The notes under the pieces were generated by a model, which had not been told where the DNA came from, did no database searches, and saw only the letters and a program-made list of their open reading frames with translations. From Fibrobacter sp. UWB2 (lineage in GTDB: Bacteria; Fibrobacterota; Fibrobacteria; Fibrobacterales; Fibrobacteraceae), in contig NZ_MWQK01000003.1 of assembly GCF_002210425.1 (NCBI RefSeq), positions 411,816 through 475,815 on the forward strand: a stretch of DNA of 64,000 nt, written 5' to 3'. The stretch's first letter is position 1; each line of letters opens with the position of its first letter. A program made the translations under genes and the position numbers. This document shows positions 53,575 to 61,992 of this stretch, piece after piece.

Positions 53575-53781
53575 CTAGCAGTTCGCCGCGATGCATGCCG
53601 CCACGAAGTCTGCCGATTCGCCCTGCTGGTAGTAAGCGTAAAGATTCGAATCGTCCATGATGTCCTCGAGGTTGATGCTTGTGGAGGTCAGCTCGTCTTT
53701 GATCCGGGCCTTGAAGGCCTGGAATCCTGTGTGGAGCAGGTAGTAGAGTGCCGCGGTTTGTGTCTTTTGGAACATCTTCAT
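53575..53781 (-). CDS. Small protein of unknown function
   Basis: A 68-residue protein MKMFQKTQTAALYYLLHTGF... ending SADFVAACIAANC. The start at 53781 is chosen for GGAGG five bases upstream; the frame stays open further upstream without a better start. The sequence is helical and acidic with no known motif. A promoter-like AT-rich stretch (about 53870-53930) precedes it. Confidence 0.5.
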   Translation of the reverse strand: MKMFQKTQTAALYYLLHTGFQAFKARIKDELTSTSINLEDIMDDSNLYAYYQQGESADFVAACIAANC

Positions 53782-54006
53782 GGTGGCCTCCATCGAAAAG
53801 AGTTGTTGTGGCGCCTGTTGGACTTTTTTGTAAATGACCTTCTGACAACCACTTAGCTTTGCTTTTCTTAATATAATGTTGATAAGATGTTTATTTCCTA
53901 TTAACATCTATTGTATTTATACATTTTTTTGAGCCAATAAACAAGCTTTGCCTTATTCCAAAATGGAAGATGGGCGTGACGCCCGAAAGTTTCTAAATTA
54001 CAGACA

Positions 54007-54942
54007 ATGCTAAAGAGATTCATCGCACCGCTTTTAATGGTCGCCGGCATTTCCGTTGCCGACGAACCTTCTTTTGCACTTTCCTCAGCTCAAAACGAAC
54101 TTGCCGAGAAGATTACGCAAAAGACGATGGAACTCAACTACGTCGAGGCATTCAACCTGGCCCGCAAGCTCCGCCTTGAAAACGACGGCGTGGGCTGCGT
54201 GTTCCAGAACATCATCCGCGTGAGCATGTACGACGACAAGGGTGACACCACGTCGCTCAAGGTCGCCGCCAAGAATCTCGAAACCTGCAAGACCGAAGGC
54301 CTTTGGGATGCACTCCGCAATTTCGAGATAGGCTACGTGCTTACCGAGACGGGCCATTCCGTCAAGGGCGCCATGCAGACGCGCTCGGCTGCGAACCAGT
54401 TCGAAGATGCCAAGGATTACGAGTCCAAGGCCTTCTATGCGATTTACGCCTACTACGTCGACAATAGCTTTGGCTGGCTCCCGTTCAAGTCGGACAATCG
54501 CGAAGCGTACCTCAAGATTCTCGATTCCGGCTCTCTGCGTTCGGCTAGGTTCTGGCCGCTGTTCCTGACACCGCTCATCTGGATGCATTACGACCGCAAG
54601 GACTACAAGACGGGACTTTCGCTTGCTGAACGTGGACTCAAGAAGGCTCCGAACCATCCGGTGATGCTCCAGATTAAGGCCGATATGCTTTACAGGCTCG
54701 AGCGTTACGGCGAAGCCGCCGCCATTTATGAGAAGAGCGCTGCCGACTACCTGGAACGCACGGGCAAGTCCATTCGCTACTGGTGCTCTGTATTGAATCT
54801 CATCCGCATCTACCACGATGCCGGCGACGACACCAAGTCCCAAGAACAGCGCGAAAAGCTCAACGACCCAGATTACCAGAAACTCAAGAAGTGGATGCCC
54901 GGCTCGCTTATCGACGACCTCACCGACCGCAAGCTGATCTAG
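54007..54942 (+). CDS. Exported helical (TPR-like) protein
   Basis: 311 residues with a signal peptide (FIAPLLMVAGISVADE) and helical repeat segments typical of tetratricopeptide folds (YKTGLSLAERGLKKAPNHPVMLQIKADMLYRLERYGEAAAIYEKSA near 205-250). The rest is helical without a known domain. Probably periplasmic. No operon partner is evident; about 70 bp lie between the upstream small gene's 5' side and this start. Confidence 0.72.
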   Translation: MLKRFIAPLLMVAGISVADEPSFALSSAQNELAEKITQKTMELNYVEAFNLARKLRLENDGVGCVFQNIIRVSMYDDKGDTTSLKVAAKNLETCKTEGLWDALRNFEIGYVLTETGHSVKGAMQTRSAANQFEDAKDYESKAFYAIYAYYVDNSFGWLPFKSDNREAYLKILDSGSLRSARFWPLFLTPLIWMHYDRKDYKTGLSLAERGLKKAPNHPVMLQIKADMLYRLERYGEAAAIYEKSAADYLERTGKSIRYWCSVLNLIRIYHDAGDDTKSQEQREKLNDPDYQKLKKWMPGSLIDDLTDRKLI

Positions 54943-55090
54943 TTTTTAGCCGCAAAAAATAAAGACCATTGACCAATGACTATTGGCCAGTTCTTATTGT
55001 TTACAAAAATTATCAAAAATTTTGTGGGCCATTCTCGACAAAAAAGCGTGTTAATAGAGTAGAAGCCGTTAACATATCAGGAGGTTTTTT

Positions 55091-55867
55091 ATGTCGAGCA
55101 AATTGTCCATATTACGGGTCGGATTCTTTTTAGACGGTTATACGCTTAAAAAGGTCAACGAATACTATCTCAAGTACCATAGGTATCATGCCCGCCTGGA
55201 TTTCAAGGCGCTCAAGGGCTGGGTGCGCGATTACTCCATGAAGCTCTTGGGGCGCGAAGGCTGCCCGGTCGAGGTGGATGCCCATTACTATCATCCGTAC
55301 GTAAGGCACATTGATAGGGTGGAGCCGTCGTTTGGCGATGGGCAGGACCGCCTTGAAAAGCAGCTTGCTCTCGCGGGGTTCGAGGTGCACTACAATCTGG
55401 CTGCCGATATCGATAGGAGCGGCCCGAATATGCAGCTTATCGAAGACGCCTATCTTTGCGCCTACTACCACAAGATTGATGTCCTTGTGCTGTTGAGCAC
55501 GCAGGGCCATTTTTCGACTCTGCCCGAACGCCTCAAGCGCGAGGGTGTCCCTATGCTCTTGCTGGGCTGGAATTTCGAGTATTTGAGGGGCGATACCCCG
55601 ATTTACTGGAAGACGGACCCTTGCCTGCGCGAACAGAGCGGCTACTATGTTGCGATGGAGGAGGTGGCCGAAAAGTATCCGCCTACGCGTTCTGCCGAAA
55701 GGAATTTGTTCATGCTGCCGTACAACCCGCAGCCTACGGACTCGAACATTTGGCGGACCTATCTGCAGAAGGTGATGGCCTCGCTAGACGAGCCCCGTTT
55801 CAAGGAAAAGCCACGCTTCGGAAAAAACGGGTACAAAAAAAGCCCCGCGTTGGCGAGGCTCGGTTAG
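55091..55867 (+). CDS. NYN/PIN-like domain protein (LabA/DUF88 type)
   Basis: A 258-residue predicted RNase-fold protein. An early aspartate in GFFLDGYTL (near 14) and the block LIEDAYLCAYYHKIDVLVLLSTQGHFSTLPERLKREGVPMLLLGW (about 112-158) match the NYN/LabA layout with three or four acidic positions. The family often acts on RNA, but few bacterial members are characterised. AGGAGG lies eight bases before ATG 55091. Its last codons overlap the terminator of the convergent gene. Confidence 0.82.
   Translation: MSSKLSILRVGFFLDGYTLKKVNEYYLKYHRYHARLDFKALKGWVRDYSMKLLGREGCPVEVDAHYYHPYVRHIDRVEPSFGDGQDRLEKQLALAGFEVHYNLAADIDRSGPNMQLIEDAYLCAYYHKIDVLVLLSTQGHFSTLPERLKREGVPMLLLGWNFEYLRGDTPIYWKTDPCLREQSGYYVAMEEVAEKYPPTRSAERNLFMLPYNPQPTDSNIWRTYLQKVMASLDEPRFKEKPRFGKNGYKKSPALARLG
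55834..55860 (-). terminator. Terminator of the barrel gene, embedded in the NYN gene
   Basis: On the minus strand AGCCTCGC (55860-55853) pairs with GCGGGGCT (55848-55841) around CAAC, followed by a seven-T run. It lies inside the last codons of the NYN gene on the other strand. Confidence 0.8.
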
Positions 55868-55878
55868 CTTAAGTCTGG

Positions 55879-56748
55879 TTAAATCTTGTCCAGCTGCTTC
55901 TTTTCCCAAGGGCTCAAGAATGTCCAGCCGAGGCGGAGGCCAATGAACCAGGTATCGCCATCGTTGTCGGTGTTGAAGATGGTGGTATCGAGGTTCGTGC
56001 CTTCGACGTTGAGCTCGTTGTAGCGCACAGCGCGGTAGCCACCGTAGAGACCGATGGAGAACTGTTCAAACTGGAGACGTGCTTCGAGTTCGACGTTGAA
56101 CGTGGCTGCCATGGTGCTGTAGTAACGGTCGCGCATGATGGCTTCTTCGTCGCTCGATTCTTTTGTGACAACGTAATTAGACGTGAAGTGTATGTTCATC
56201 ATGTTGAATCCGATACCCACGGCCGGGATCAAGTTAAAGAACGCGTCTTCGCCAAGCGTCTTCCAGCCGAACATCCAGTCGACACCGTAGCTGAACCAGC
56301 GGGCATCGTAGAGGGGGAATTCAGACGTGAATCCGGTAGGAGTGCCGGTAGAATCTACAGCGTATGCGGTAACTGTGGATTTCGGTCGTTCAGAAATCTG
56401 CGTGATAGCAAAGTTGATATCGAACCAGGTCATGAACTGCTTGTACTGCGCACCGATATTGAAATGGATGCCGGGATAGTACTTGTTGAACTTGCTGTAC
56501 TTTGCGTAACCGTAATAAACGGACGTGTCCGTGCTGTATTTGTGCTTCAGAGCGCCGCTTGCAAAGGGTACCGTGTTCACGTAATCCTGGAATGCGGGGA
56601 ACATGCCGCGGAAATCTCCGCCAAGAGAAATAAAGCCGCGGATGTGTTCTTTGTCGTAAAATCCTTCTTCGGCTGCAGATGTATTGGTGGCAAATGCAAG
56701 AATGCTAAACACCGCGGCCAGGCATAAAGAGGCTATTTTTGTCTTCAT
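55879..56748 (-). CDS. Outer-membrane beta-barrel-like protein
   Basis: 289 residues with signal peptide (ASLCLAAVFSILAFATNTSA) and many amphipathic strands with Tyr/Gly/Phe (KYYPGIHFNIGAQYKQFMTWFDINFAI, FNLIPAVGIGFNMMNIHFTSNYVV, TFNVELEARLQFEQFSIGLYGGYRAV, TWFIGLRLGWTFL). The final strand is followed by a charged tail (SPWEKKQLDKI), so a classical terminal-Phe signal is absent. Probably an outer-membrane protein; family not recognised. Confidence 0.75.
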   Translation of the reverse strand: MKTKIASLCLAAVFSILAFATNTSAAEEGFYDKEHIRGFISLGGDFRGMFPAFQDYVNTVPFASGALKHKYSTDTSVYYGYAKYSKFNKYYPGIHFNIGAQYKQFMTWFDINFAITQISERPKSTVTAYAVDSTGTPTGFTSEFPLYDARWFSYGVDWMFGWKTLGEDAFFNLIPAVGIGFNMMNIHFTSNYVVTKESSDEEAIMRDRYYSTMAATFNVELEARLQFEQFSIGLYGGYRAVRYNELNVEGTNLDTTIFNTDNDGDTWFIGLRLGWTFLSPWEKKQLDKI

Positions 56749-56827
56749 AAAGGCTCTCTCCTAATAGGGACTCTCAAAAAGAGACATTAAATCAAACAAT
56801 AAAATACATTATCTTCTGGTATTGTGC

Positions 56828-58147
56828 ATGAAAATTTACGATAGAATGTTGAAAATCAATAAATTAAGACCGTTTTGTCATTCGTTCCGAGGGGCGCGGT
56901 TTAGTTTTTTTGCTTTTACGTGGATTTGCATTGTCTTGATTGTCACCATGACGGGTTGCCGTGACGAGTCGAACGGTACGCAAGGGAATTTGCCAAAAGC
57001 ACAGGTGATGAAGTGTAGCGAGCCGGTCCAGTTTGAACCGGTCGTAAGCGACTATTTTTCGATAGGCAAGCTCTGCTGTACCGATGTCGCAGTCGTGCGT
57101 TCCGTGGTCGGCAAGGATACGCTAGTCCATAAGTATGTGATGATGGATTCTGCATCTGCCGCTCTCGGGACGGATCTACAGCGTCGCGGATTCCCGGAAG
57201 ACTGGCGCTCGGCGGTGGTGTTGCGTGTTCCGCTGAACCGTGTGGCGGCACTCTCAACTTCGCAGGTGGGGTATATGCTTAGGCTCGGGCTTCGCGACAA
57301 GATTGTCGGTGTCTCGGACGGGCAGTACATCGTGGATAGCGTTCTGTACGAACGTGCAAAGGATAAGTCTGTGGCAAGTATCGGTTACGATGCGGGCGCC
57401 TTGGAAAAGCTGATGGCGCTGAATCTGGACTTGGTGCTCGACTTTACTACAGGCGGTGATTACGATAACTACGAACAAATTGCAAGGACGAATCTCCCGT
57501 TGATGCTCACGTCGGAATGGCAGGAGAATACTCCGCTTGCAAAACTCGAATGGATTAAGTTGTACGGAATCCTGTTTGGCATTCGCGCTCAAGCCGATTC
57601 TATTTTTGAACAAGAGAAGAATAAATACGAAACGTTAAAAGCGTTGATTGCTTCTACAGATTCCCTCTCGTCTCTCGTTTCTCGTCATTCGTCTGAACAT
57701 TGCCCTCGCGTTCTCGCCGGCATGTCTTACGGCGGTGTGTGGCACGCCTCTGGCGGCAAAAGCTTTACGGCGAACCTGGTCCGCGATGCGGGTGGCTGCT
57801 ATGTGTGGGCTTCCGATACTTCCCGCGAACTCACGTTCTCGTTTGAGGAAGTCTATGCGCTTGCCGATAGCGTCGATGTCTGGGTCAATCCGTCCATGTT
57901 TGCAACGGCAGATGAAATCCTTGCCCTTGAACCTCGCGTAAAAAACATCAAGGCGTTCAGGGAGAAGAAGGTTTTCCAGAATGACGGGCTCAAGGGCCCC
58001 GGGGCAGGCAACGATTTTTACGAAGGAGCCATCACCCGGCCGGCGGAACTCCTGTGGAATCTTACAAAATGCATAAAAGGCTCCGTTCCGGGGGTAAATT
58101 CGATTGATACCAGTTACAAATGGTACAGAAATATCTATAATTTTTAG
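56828..58147 (+). CDS. Lipoprotein substrate-binding protein (BtuF/FepB-like)
   Basis: About 440 residues. After a hydrophobic segment with lipobox VTMTGC near 43, a class III periplasmic-binding domain follows: VPLNRVAALSTSQVGYMLRLGLRDKIVGVSD, LNLDLVLDFT, VLAGMSYGGVWHASGGKSFTANLVRDAGG, and VFQNDGLKGPGAGNDFYEGAITRPAELL. It may bind a siderophore, haem or cobalamin. No permease or ATPase genes are adjacent. The start is uncertain: ATG 56828 lacks a clear Shine-Dalgarno, and the signal is long. Confidence 0.82.
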   Translation: MKIYDRMLKINKLRPFCHSFRGARFSFFAFTWICIVLIVTMTGCRDESNGTQGNLPKAQVMKCSEPVQFEPVVSDYFSIGKLCCTDVAVVRSVVGKDTLVHKYVMMDSASAALGTDLQRRGFPEDWRSAVVLRVPLNRVAALSTSQVGYMLRLGLRDKIVGVSDGQYIVDSVLYERAKDKSVASIGYDAGALEKLMALNLDLVLDFTTGGDYDNYEQIARTNLPLMLTSEWQENTPLAKLEWIKLYGILFGIRAQADSIFEQEKNKYETLKALIASTDSLSSLVSRHSSEHCPRVLAGMSYGGVWHASGGKSFTANLVRDAGGCYVWASDTSRELTFSFEEVYALADSVDVWVNPSMFATADEILALEPRVKNIKAFREKKVFQNDGLKGPGAGNDFYEGAITRPAELLWNLTKCIKGSVPGVNSIDTSYKWYRNIYNF

Positions 58148-58150
58148 CGT

Positions 58151-58951
58151 ATGATGTCACACACAGGTATTGGAGATTGGATTTCTGCTCAGTATGACCT
58201 CGGTGTACCGTTCTTGCAACAGGTGCCCAGGGAATATGCGGACTTTCTGCTTTTAAATGCACAGATCCGCGAATACGACGCTGGCGAAATCATCCTCCAG
58301 GGCGAAGTCGAAGGCGACTCCTTCTGCGTTTTGCAGAGTGGACGTGTTATCATTTGCGGTCAGATTTTGCCCGATGGCCATTACAGTGCGCTTGCGACTT
58401 TGGAAAGCGGCTCCTGCTTTGGCGAAATGTCTATCCTGTGTAACGAACCTACTGCCAATACGATTATTGCCGCCGAAGACGGCTGCACGGTGCTTCACAT
58501 TCCGAAGGCGGAATTCCTGAAGTTCCTCGACAAGAATCCGAGTGCCTTGCTTTACCTCTACAAGGTGATAGCGGATCGTCTCCGTGCAAAAAACCAGGCG
58601 CTTGACGAATTCGAACGCCTGTCGCTTTTGGCTTCGGCGAAGGTTCTTCCGTTTATTGATTTTGCGCAGACAATGGAAAAGAGCCGCATTACCGGGACGG
58701 TCATTTTCGAATGCTCCGGTGAATCGGGCTTTATCGCTTTCCAGGACGGCCGAATCTGCTGTGCCAAGTGTGGCAAGCTTGCAGGTCCGGATGCACTCGA
58801 AAAATTGCTTTCCTGGGGTGACGAGACATTGTTCAAGCTGGATACGCACGTGATGCCCGATGTCGTAAACATCAACCAGATGTCGGATACCACAAGCCTC
58901 ATCCTTGATGCGCTCAGAAATATTGATGAAAAACAAAGTGCCCGTAAATAG
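58151..58951 (+). CDS. Cyclic-nucleotide-binding domain plus DUF4388 protein
   Basis: A 266-residue regulatory protein. Residues ~35-150 are a cNMP-binding roll (ILQGEVEGDSFCVLQSGRVII, SCFGEMSIL as phosphate-binding cassette with an FGEM core). Residues ~165-255 resemble DUF4388/PATAN domains (TGTVIFECSGESGFIAFQDGRICCAKCGKLAGPDALEKLL). There is no helix-turn-helix, so it is not a CRP-type transcription factor. It lies three bases after the binding-protein gene. Confidence 0.82.
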   Translation: MMSHTGIGDWISAQYDLGVPFLQQVPREYADFLLLNAQIREYDAGEIILQGEVEGDSFCVLQSGRVIICGQILPDGHYSALATLESGSCFGEMSILCNEPTANTIIAAEDGCTVLHIPKAEFLKFLDKNPSALLYLYKVIADRLRAKNQALDEFERLSLLASAKVLPFIDFAQTMEKSRITGTVIFECSGESGFIAFQDGRICCAKCGKLAGPDALEKLLSWGDETLFKLDTHVMPDVVNINQMSDTTSLILDALRNIDEKQSARK

Positions 58952-58990
58952 GGCCAAATCGCTGCCCGCTCGTAGGGCAAAGGAAAAAAG

Positions 58991-60016
58991 ATGAATTACG
59001 CAGACGCAGGAGTTTCCTTGGCACGTGCCGACGAGGCAATGGTCGGTGTCAAGAAGTCCGTACGTACCACTTTCAACCAGGGCGTTCTCGGCGACGTGGG
59101 CAACTTCGGTGGCCTGTTCACGCTGAACCACCTCGGCATGAAGGACCCTGTCCTCGTGAGCTCCGTCGACGGCGTGGGCACCAAGCTCAAGGTCGATATC
59201 GAAATGGGCACGCACGAACTGCCGGGCCAGGACATCGTGAACCACTGCTGTGACGATATCCTCGTTCAGGGCGCACGTCCGCTGTTCTTCCTCGACTACG
59301 TGGCTACGGGCCGCTTGGAACCGGGTGTCATGGACAAGCTCGTTGCCGGTATGGCCAAGGCCTGCCGCGAAAACGACCTCGTCTTGATCGGTGGCGAAAC
59401 TGCTGAAATGCCGGGCTTCTACGGTCCGGGTGACTACGATATCTCCGGTACGATCGTGGGTGTCGTGGAACGCGAAAATATCATTGACGGTAAGAAAATC
59501 AAGCCGGGTACGATCATCCTCGGTCTCCCGTCCACGGGTCTCCATACAAACGGCTATTCTCTTGCTCGTAAGGTTCTCTTTGACGTGGCTGGCTACAAGG
59601 TCGACACGGTCGTGGACGGCATGGACAAGTCCATCGGCGAAGCTCTTGCCACTCCGCACCGCAGCTACTACCCGAGCCTCATCGACCTCTGCAACAAGAA
59701 GAAGATTCAGGGCCTTGCTCACATCACGGGTTCGGGCTACCAGGGCAACATCCCGCGTATCCTCCCGGACAACGTCGACGTGATTATCGACCGCACCACG
59801 TGGGATCCTCCGATGATCTTCAAGCTCATCCAGCAGGCAGGCTCTGTCGAAAAGGACGAAATGTACTCCACGTTCAACATGGGCATGGGCATGCTCATCT
59901 TCATCGACCCGGCTGACAAGGCTGAAGTCGTTGCTCACCTCGAAGCTAAGGGTGAAAAGTGGACGCAGATCGGTGAAGTCGTCGCCGGCACCAAGCAGGT
60001 GAAGTTCCGCGACTAA
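58991..60016 (+). CDS. purM: Phosphoribosylformylglycinamidine cyclo-ligase
   Basis: AIR synthetase, step 5 of purine synthesis. The 341-residue product starts MNYADAGVSLARADEAM and shows SSVDGVGTKLKVDIEMG (glycine-rich ATP site), DDILVQGARPLFFLDYVATG and GETAEMPGFYGPGDYDISG. Length is normal. GGAAAAAAG precedes the ATG. No other pur genes are adjacent. Confidence 0.97.
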   Translation: MNYADAGVSLARADEAMVGVKKSVRTTFNQGVLGDVGNFGGLFTLNHLGMKDPVLVSSVDGVGTKLKVDIEMGTHELPGQDIVNHCCDDILVQGARPLFFLDYVATGRLEPGVMDKLVAGMAKACRENDLVLIGGETAEMPGFYGPGDYDISGTIVGVVERENIIDGKKIKPGTIILGLPSTGLHTNGYSLARKVLFDVAGYKVDTVVDGMDKSIGEALATPHRSYYPSLIDLCNKKKIQGLAHITGSGYQGNIPRILPDNVDVIIDRTTWDPPMIFKLIQQAGSVEKDEMYSTFNMGMGMLIFIDPADKAEVVAHLEAKGEKWTQIGEVVAGTKQVKFRD

Positions 60017-60029
60017 TTGCTCCTTCGTC

Positions 60030-60118
60030 GCAATTAGTAGTTAATAGTTTTAAGTTACTAGTTACTAGATCTCATTATGGAATTTTCTAGTAACTCTTAA
60101 CTACTAACTAGTAACTCA
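60030..60118. repeat. Inverted pair of TAGTTACTAGTTA-type repeats
   Basis: GTAGTTAATAGTTTTAAGTTACTAG (left) and its near-inverse CTAGTAACTCTTAACTACTAAC (right) flank a 20-base core ATCTCATTATGGAATTTT. Relatives occur at 18911-18953 and 22816-22876, so it is a dispersed family. Confidence 0.6.
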
Positions 60119-60154
60119 AAAAAAAGGCTTGCACGCAAGTGCGGCCTTTTTTTT
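60117..60154 (+). terminator. Terminator after purM
   Basis: GGC..GCAC (60126-60134) pairs with GTGC..GCC (60139-60146) around a GCAA loop, flanked by A and T runs. Confidence 0.85.
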
Positions 60155-60247
60155 GTTCCAACTCACATATAAGCTTTCAAAAAACTTTTTTTCGTGCCTT
60201 TTAAGGGAATAAAATTTAATTTTAAAAGAGGTGTAAAAAGGAAAATT

Positions 60248-61861
60248 ATGAAAAAACTTTTACTGAGCTCTTTAATTGCCGCAGGTGCTTTTTCAATGTT
60301 CAGCGCCTGCTCTGATGATTCTTCCTCAGTGCCGAGTGGCCCGGTTCAATCTTCAGACGTCTGCTCCACTATGGCGCTCTCTCAGGGCGGCTGGCTTCTC
60401 AATGTGGGGAACAACTCTTATTGGTTTATTGGAGAAAATGCTGTTGTAACGGATACCCAGAACAATCCCGTTGGTCTTTGGGATGGTCTTGGCAATATTT
60501 TTGATGCGAATGGCATTCCTCTCATGACTGGAATTAGCCTTCATGTCTTGCAGCGCTGCGAAGCGAACCTTGTTCCGGGTGGTGCTAGCAGCTCTAGTGG
60601 CACTACTACGAAACCGGTTTCTAGCTCGTCCACTAATTCGGGTTTAGGTGGCGGTTCTGATCAGTCTTCGAGCTCTGCTGTTGGCCCGAAAACGGGTTCC
60701 AGCTCCAGTGTTAATCCGGCTCAGTCTAGTTCGTCTGTATATCCGACGTCTAGCGCAACTCCGACTTCTTCTGCTGTTGAAAGCTCCAGCAGCAATGGGC
60801 CTGTCAAGACTGTTGGCAATCCCGAAGAAGACATTAAGTTGTACCCTGTGCCAACGCTCAAGAATATTCTTGGCAATGGCACTAGTGGCTGGAATACCCG
60901 CTATTGGGACGCCTGTAAGCCTCACTGTTCCCAGACGAGTACCGATGGCGAGGAAGGCAAGCCTAAAATTACTTCTCAGGAAGTTTATGAGGCAAGCCAC
61001 TACACGGCCCGCGTTTGCAATATTAACGATATTGAAATCCCCACCTTTACCTATAGTAAGGGCTTGGAACGTTACTGGGTAGGTATCCAGAATACCCCGA
61101 ATGCATGTCAGGAAGCGGATCCTGCATCGGGCGGTGGCTTCACCTGTACCGATATGGCTCCTGTGGCTGTAAATGACACCTTGGCCTACGCCTTCGTTGC
61201 CGGCAGCGATGCGACAACCTCATGCGGCAAGTGCTTCCATTTGCAGTATGATGGTTCCTTCCATGATGCTAGTGCAAGCAATGGAGCCAAGGAAACACAC
61301 AAGGCTCTTAAGGGCAAGCATATTATTGTCATGGCATCCAATATCGGTCATGATGTGAAGCCTGGCCAGTTCGACCTCATGGTACCGGGCGGTGGTCCGG
61401 GTATCTTCAATGCTTTGCAGCTTCAGATTACCAAGCCCGGCATTGAATGGGGGGCTACTTATGGCGGCTTCTTGACATACTGCCAGAACGGAGAAAAGTG
61501 TGGTTATGATGGAACGCTGGATTGCTACCAGACTTGCGTTAAGGAAATGTGCGACGCTGCCTTTGGTGACTCCAAGTATCCGAACTTGCTCCGTGGTTGT
61601 CACTGGTTTGCCGATTGGTTTATGGCAGCCGACAATCCGACCTACCAGTGGGAAGAGGTGGATTGCCCGCAGTACTTGATCGACAAGTACTCTACGACCA
61701 TCAGCACTTCCATTGAAACCAAGATTTTGTTCCAGTCCGACTGGTCCAAATACTCGGGTGGCGACTTTATCACGACGGATGCATGCAGCAATACTCCCAA
61801 TGCTCAGGGCGAATACTGCGACCCCGAACAGTTGGCTGCTGACAAGGCGAAGACTTACTAG
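60248..61861 (+). CDS. Lipoprotein glycoside hydrolase family 45 endoglucanase (third of three)
   Basis: About 537 residues. Lipobox FSMFSAC, one module DVCSTMALSQGGWLLNVGNN...DANGIPLMTG like those in the tandem pair, a Ser/Thr-rich linker (about 115-195) and the GH45 domain with NTRYWDACKPHC (first Asp) and PGQFDLMVPGGGPG (second Asp). The second Cys of the usual DCC signature is Ala here. A ~90-residue insertion follows the first motif, and the C-terminus extends past the catalytic core with an Asp/Ser-rich tail. Start ATG 60248 (MKKLLLSSLIAAGAF) is chosen over an upstream frame start that would disrupt the signal peptide. Confidence 0.93.
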   Translation: MKKLLLSSLIAAGAFSMFSACSDDSSSVPSGPVQSSDVCSTMALSQGGWLLNVGNNSYWFIGENAVVTDTQNNPVGLWDGLGNIFDANGIPLMTGISLHVLQRCEANLVPGGASSSSGTTTKPVSSSSTNSGLGGGSDQSSSSAVGPKTGSSSSVNPAQSSSSVYPTSSATPTSSAVESSSSNGPVKTVGNPEEDIKLYPVPTLKNILGNGTSGWNTRYWDACKPHCSQTSTDGEEGKPKITSQEVYEASHYTARVCNINDIEIPTFTYSKGLERYWVGIQNTPNACQEADPASGGGFTCTDMAPVAVNDTLAYAFVAGSDATTSCGKCFHLQYDGSFHDASASNGAKETHKALKGKHIIVMASNIGHDVKPGQFDLMVPGGGPGIFNALQLQITKPGIEWGATYGGFLTYCQNGEKCGYDGTLDCYQTCVKEMCDAAFGDSKYPNLLRGCHWFADWFMAADNPTYQWEEVDCPQYLIDKYSTTISTSIETKILFQSDWSKYSGGDFITTDACSNTPNAQGEYCDPEQLAADKAKTY

Positions 61862-61893
61862 TCCTGTGTAAAGACAAATTAATTAGAATATGT

Positions 61894-61927
61894 CGTCCCG
61901 GAAGTTACACTTTCGGGCGTTTTTTTA
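61894..61927 (+). terminator. Terminator after third GH45 gene
   Basis: CCCGGAAG (61897-61904) pairs with CTTTCGGG (61910-61917), one wobble, extended by a CG pair and followed by seven T. Confidence 0.85.
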
Positions 61928-61992
61928 CTTGACTTCGCTCCTCCAAAAAGTTAATTTAAGTTTACAGAAATATGTCAAACAGGAGAGGAGCT

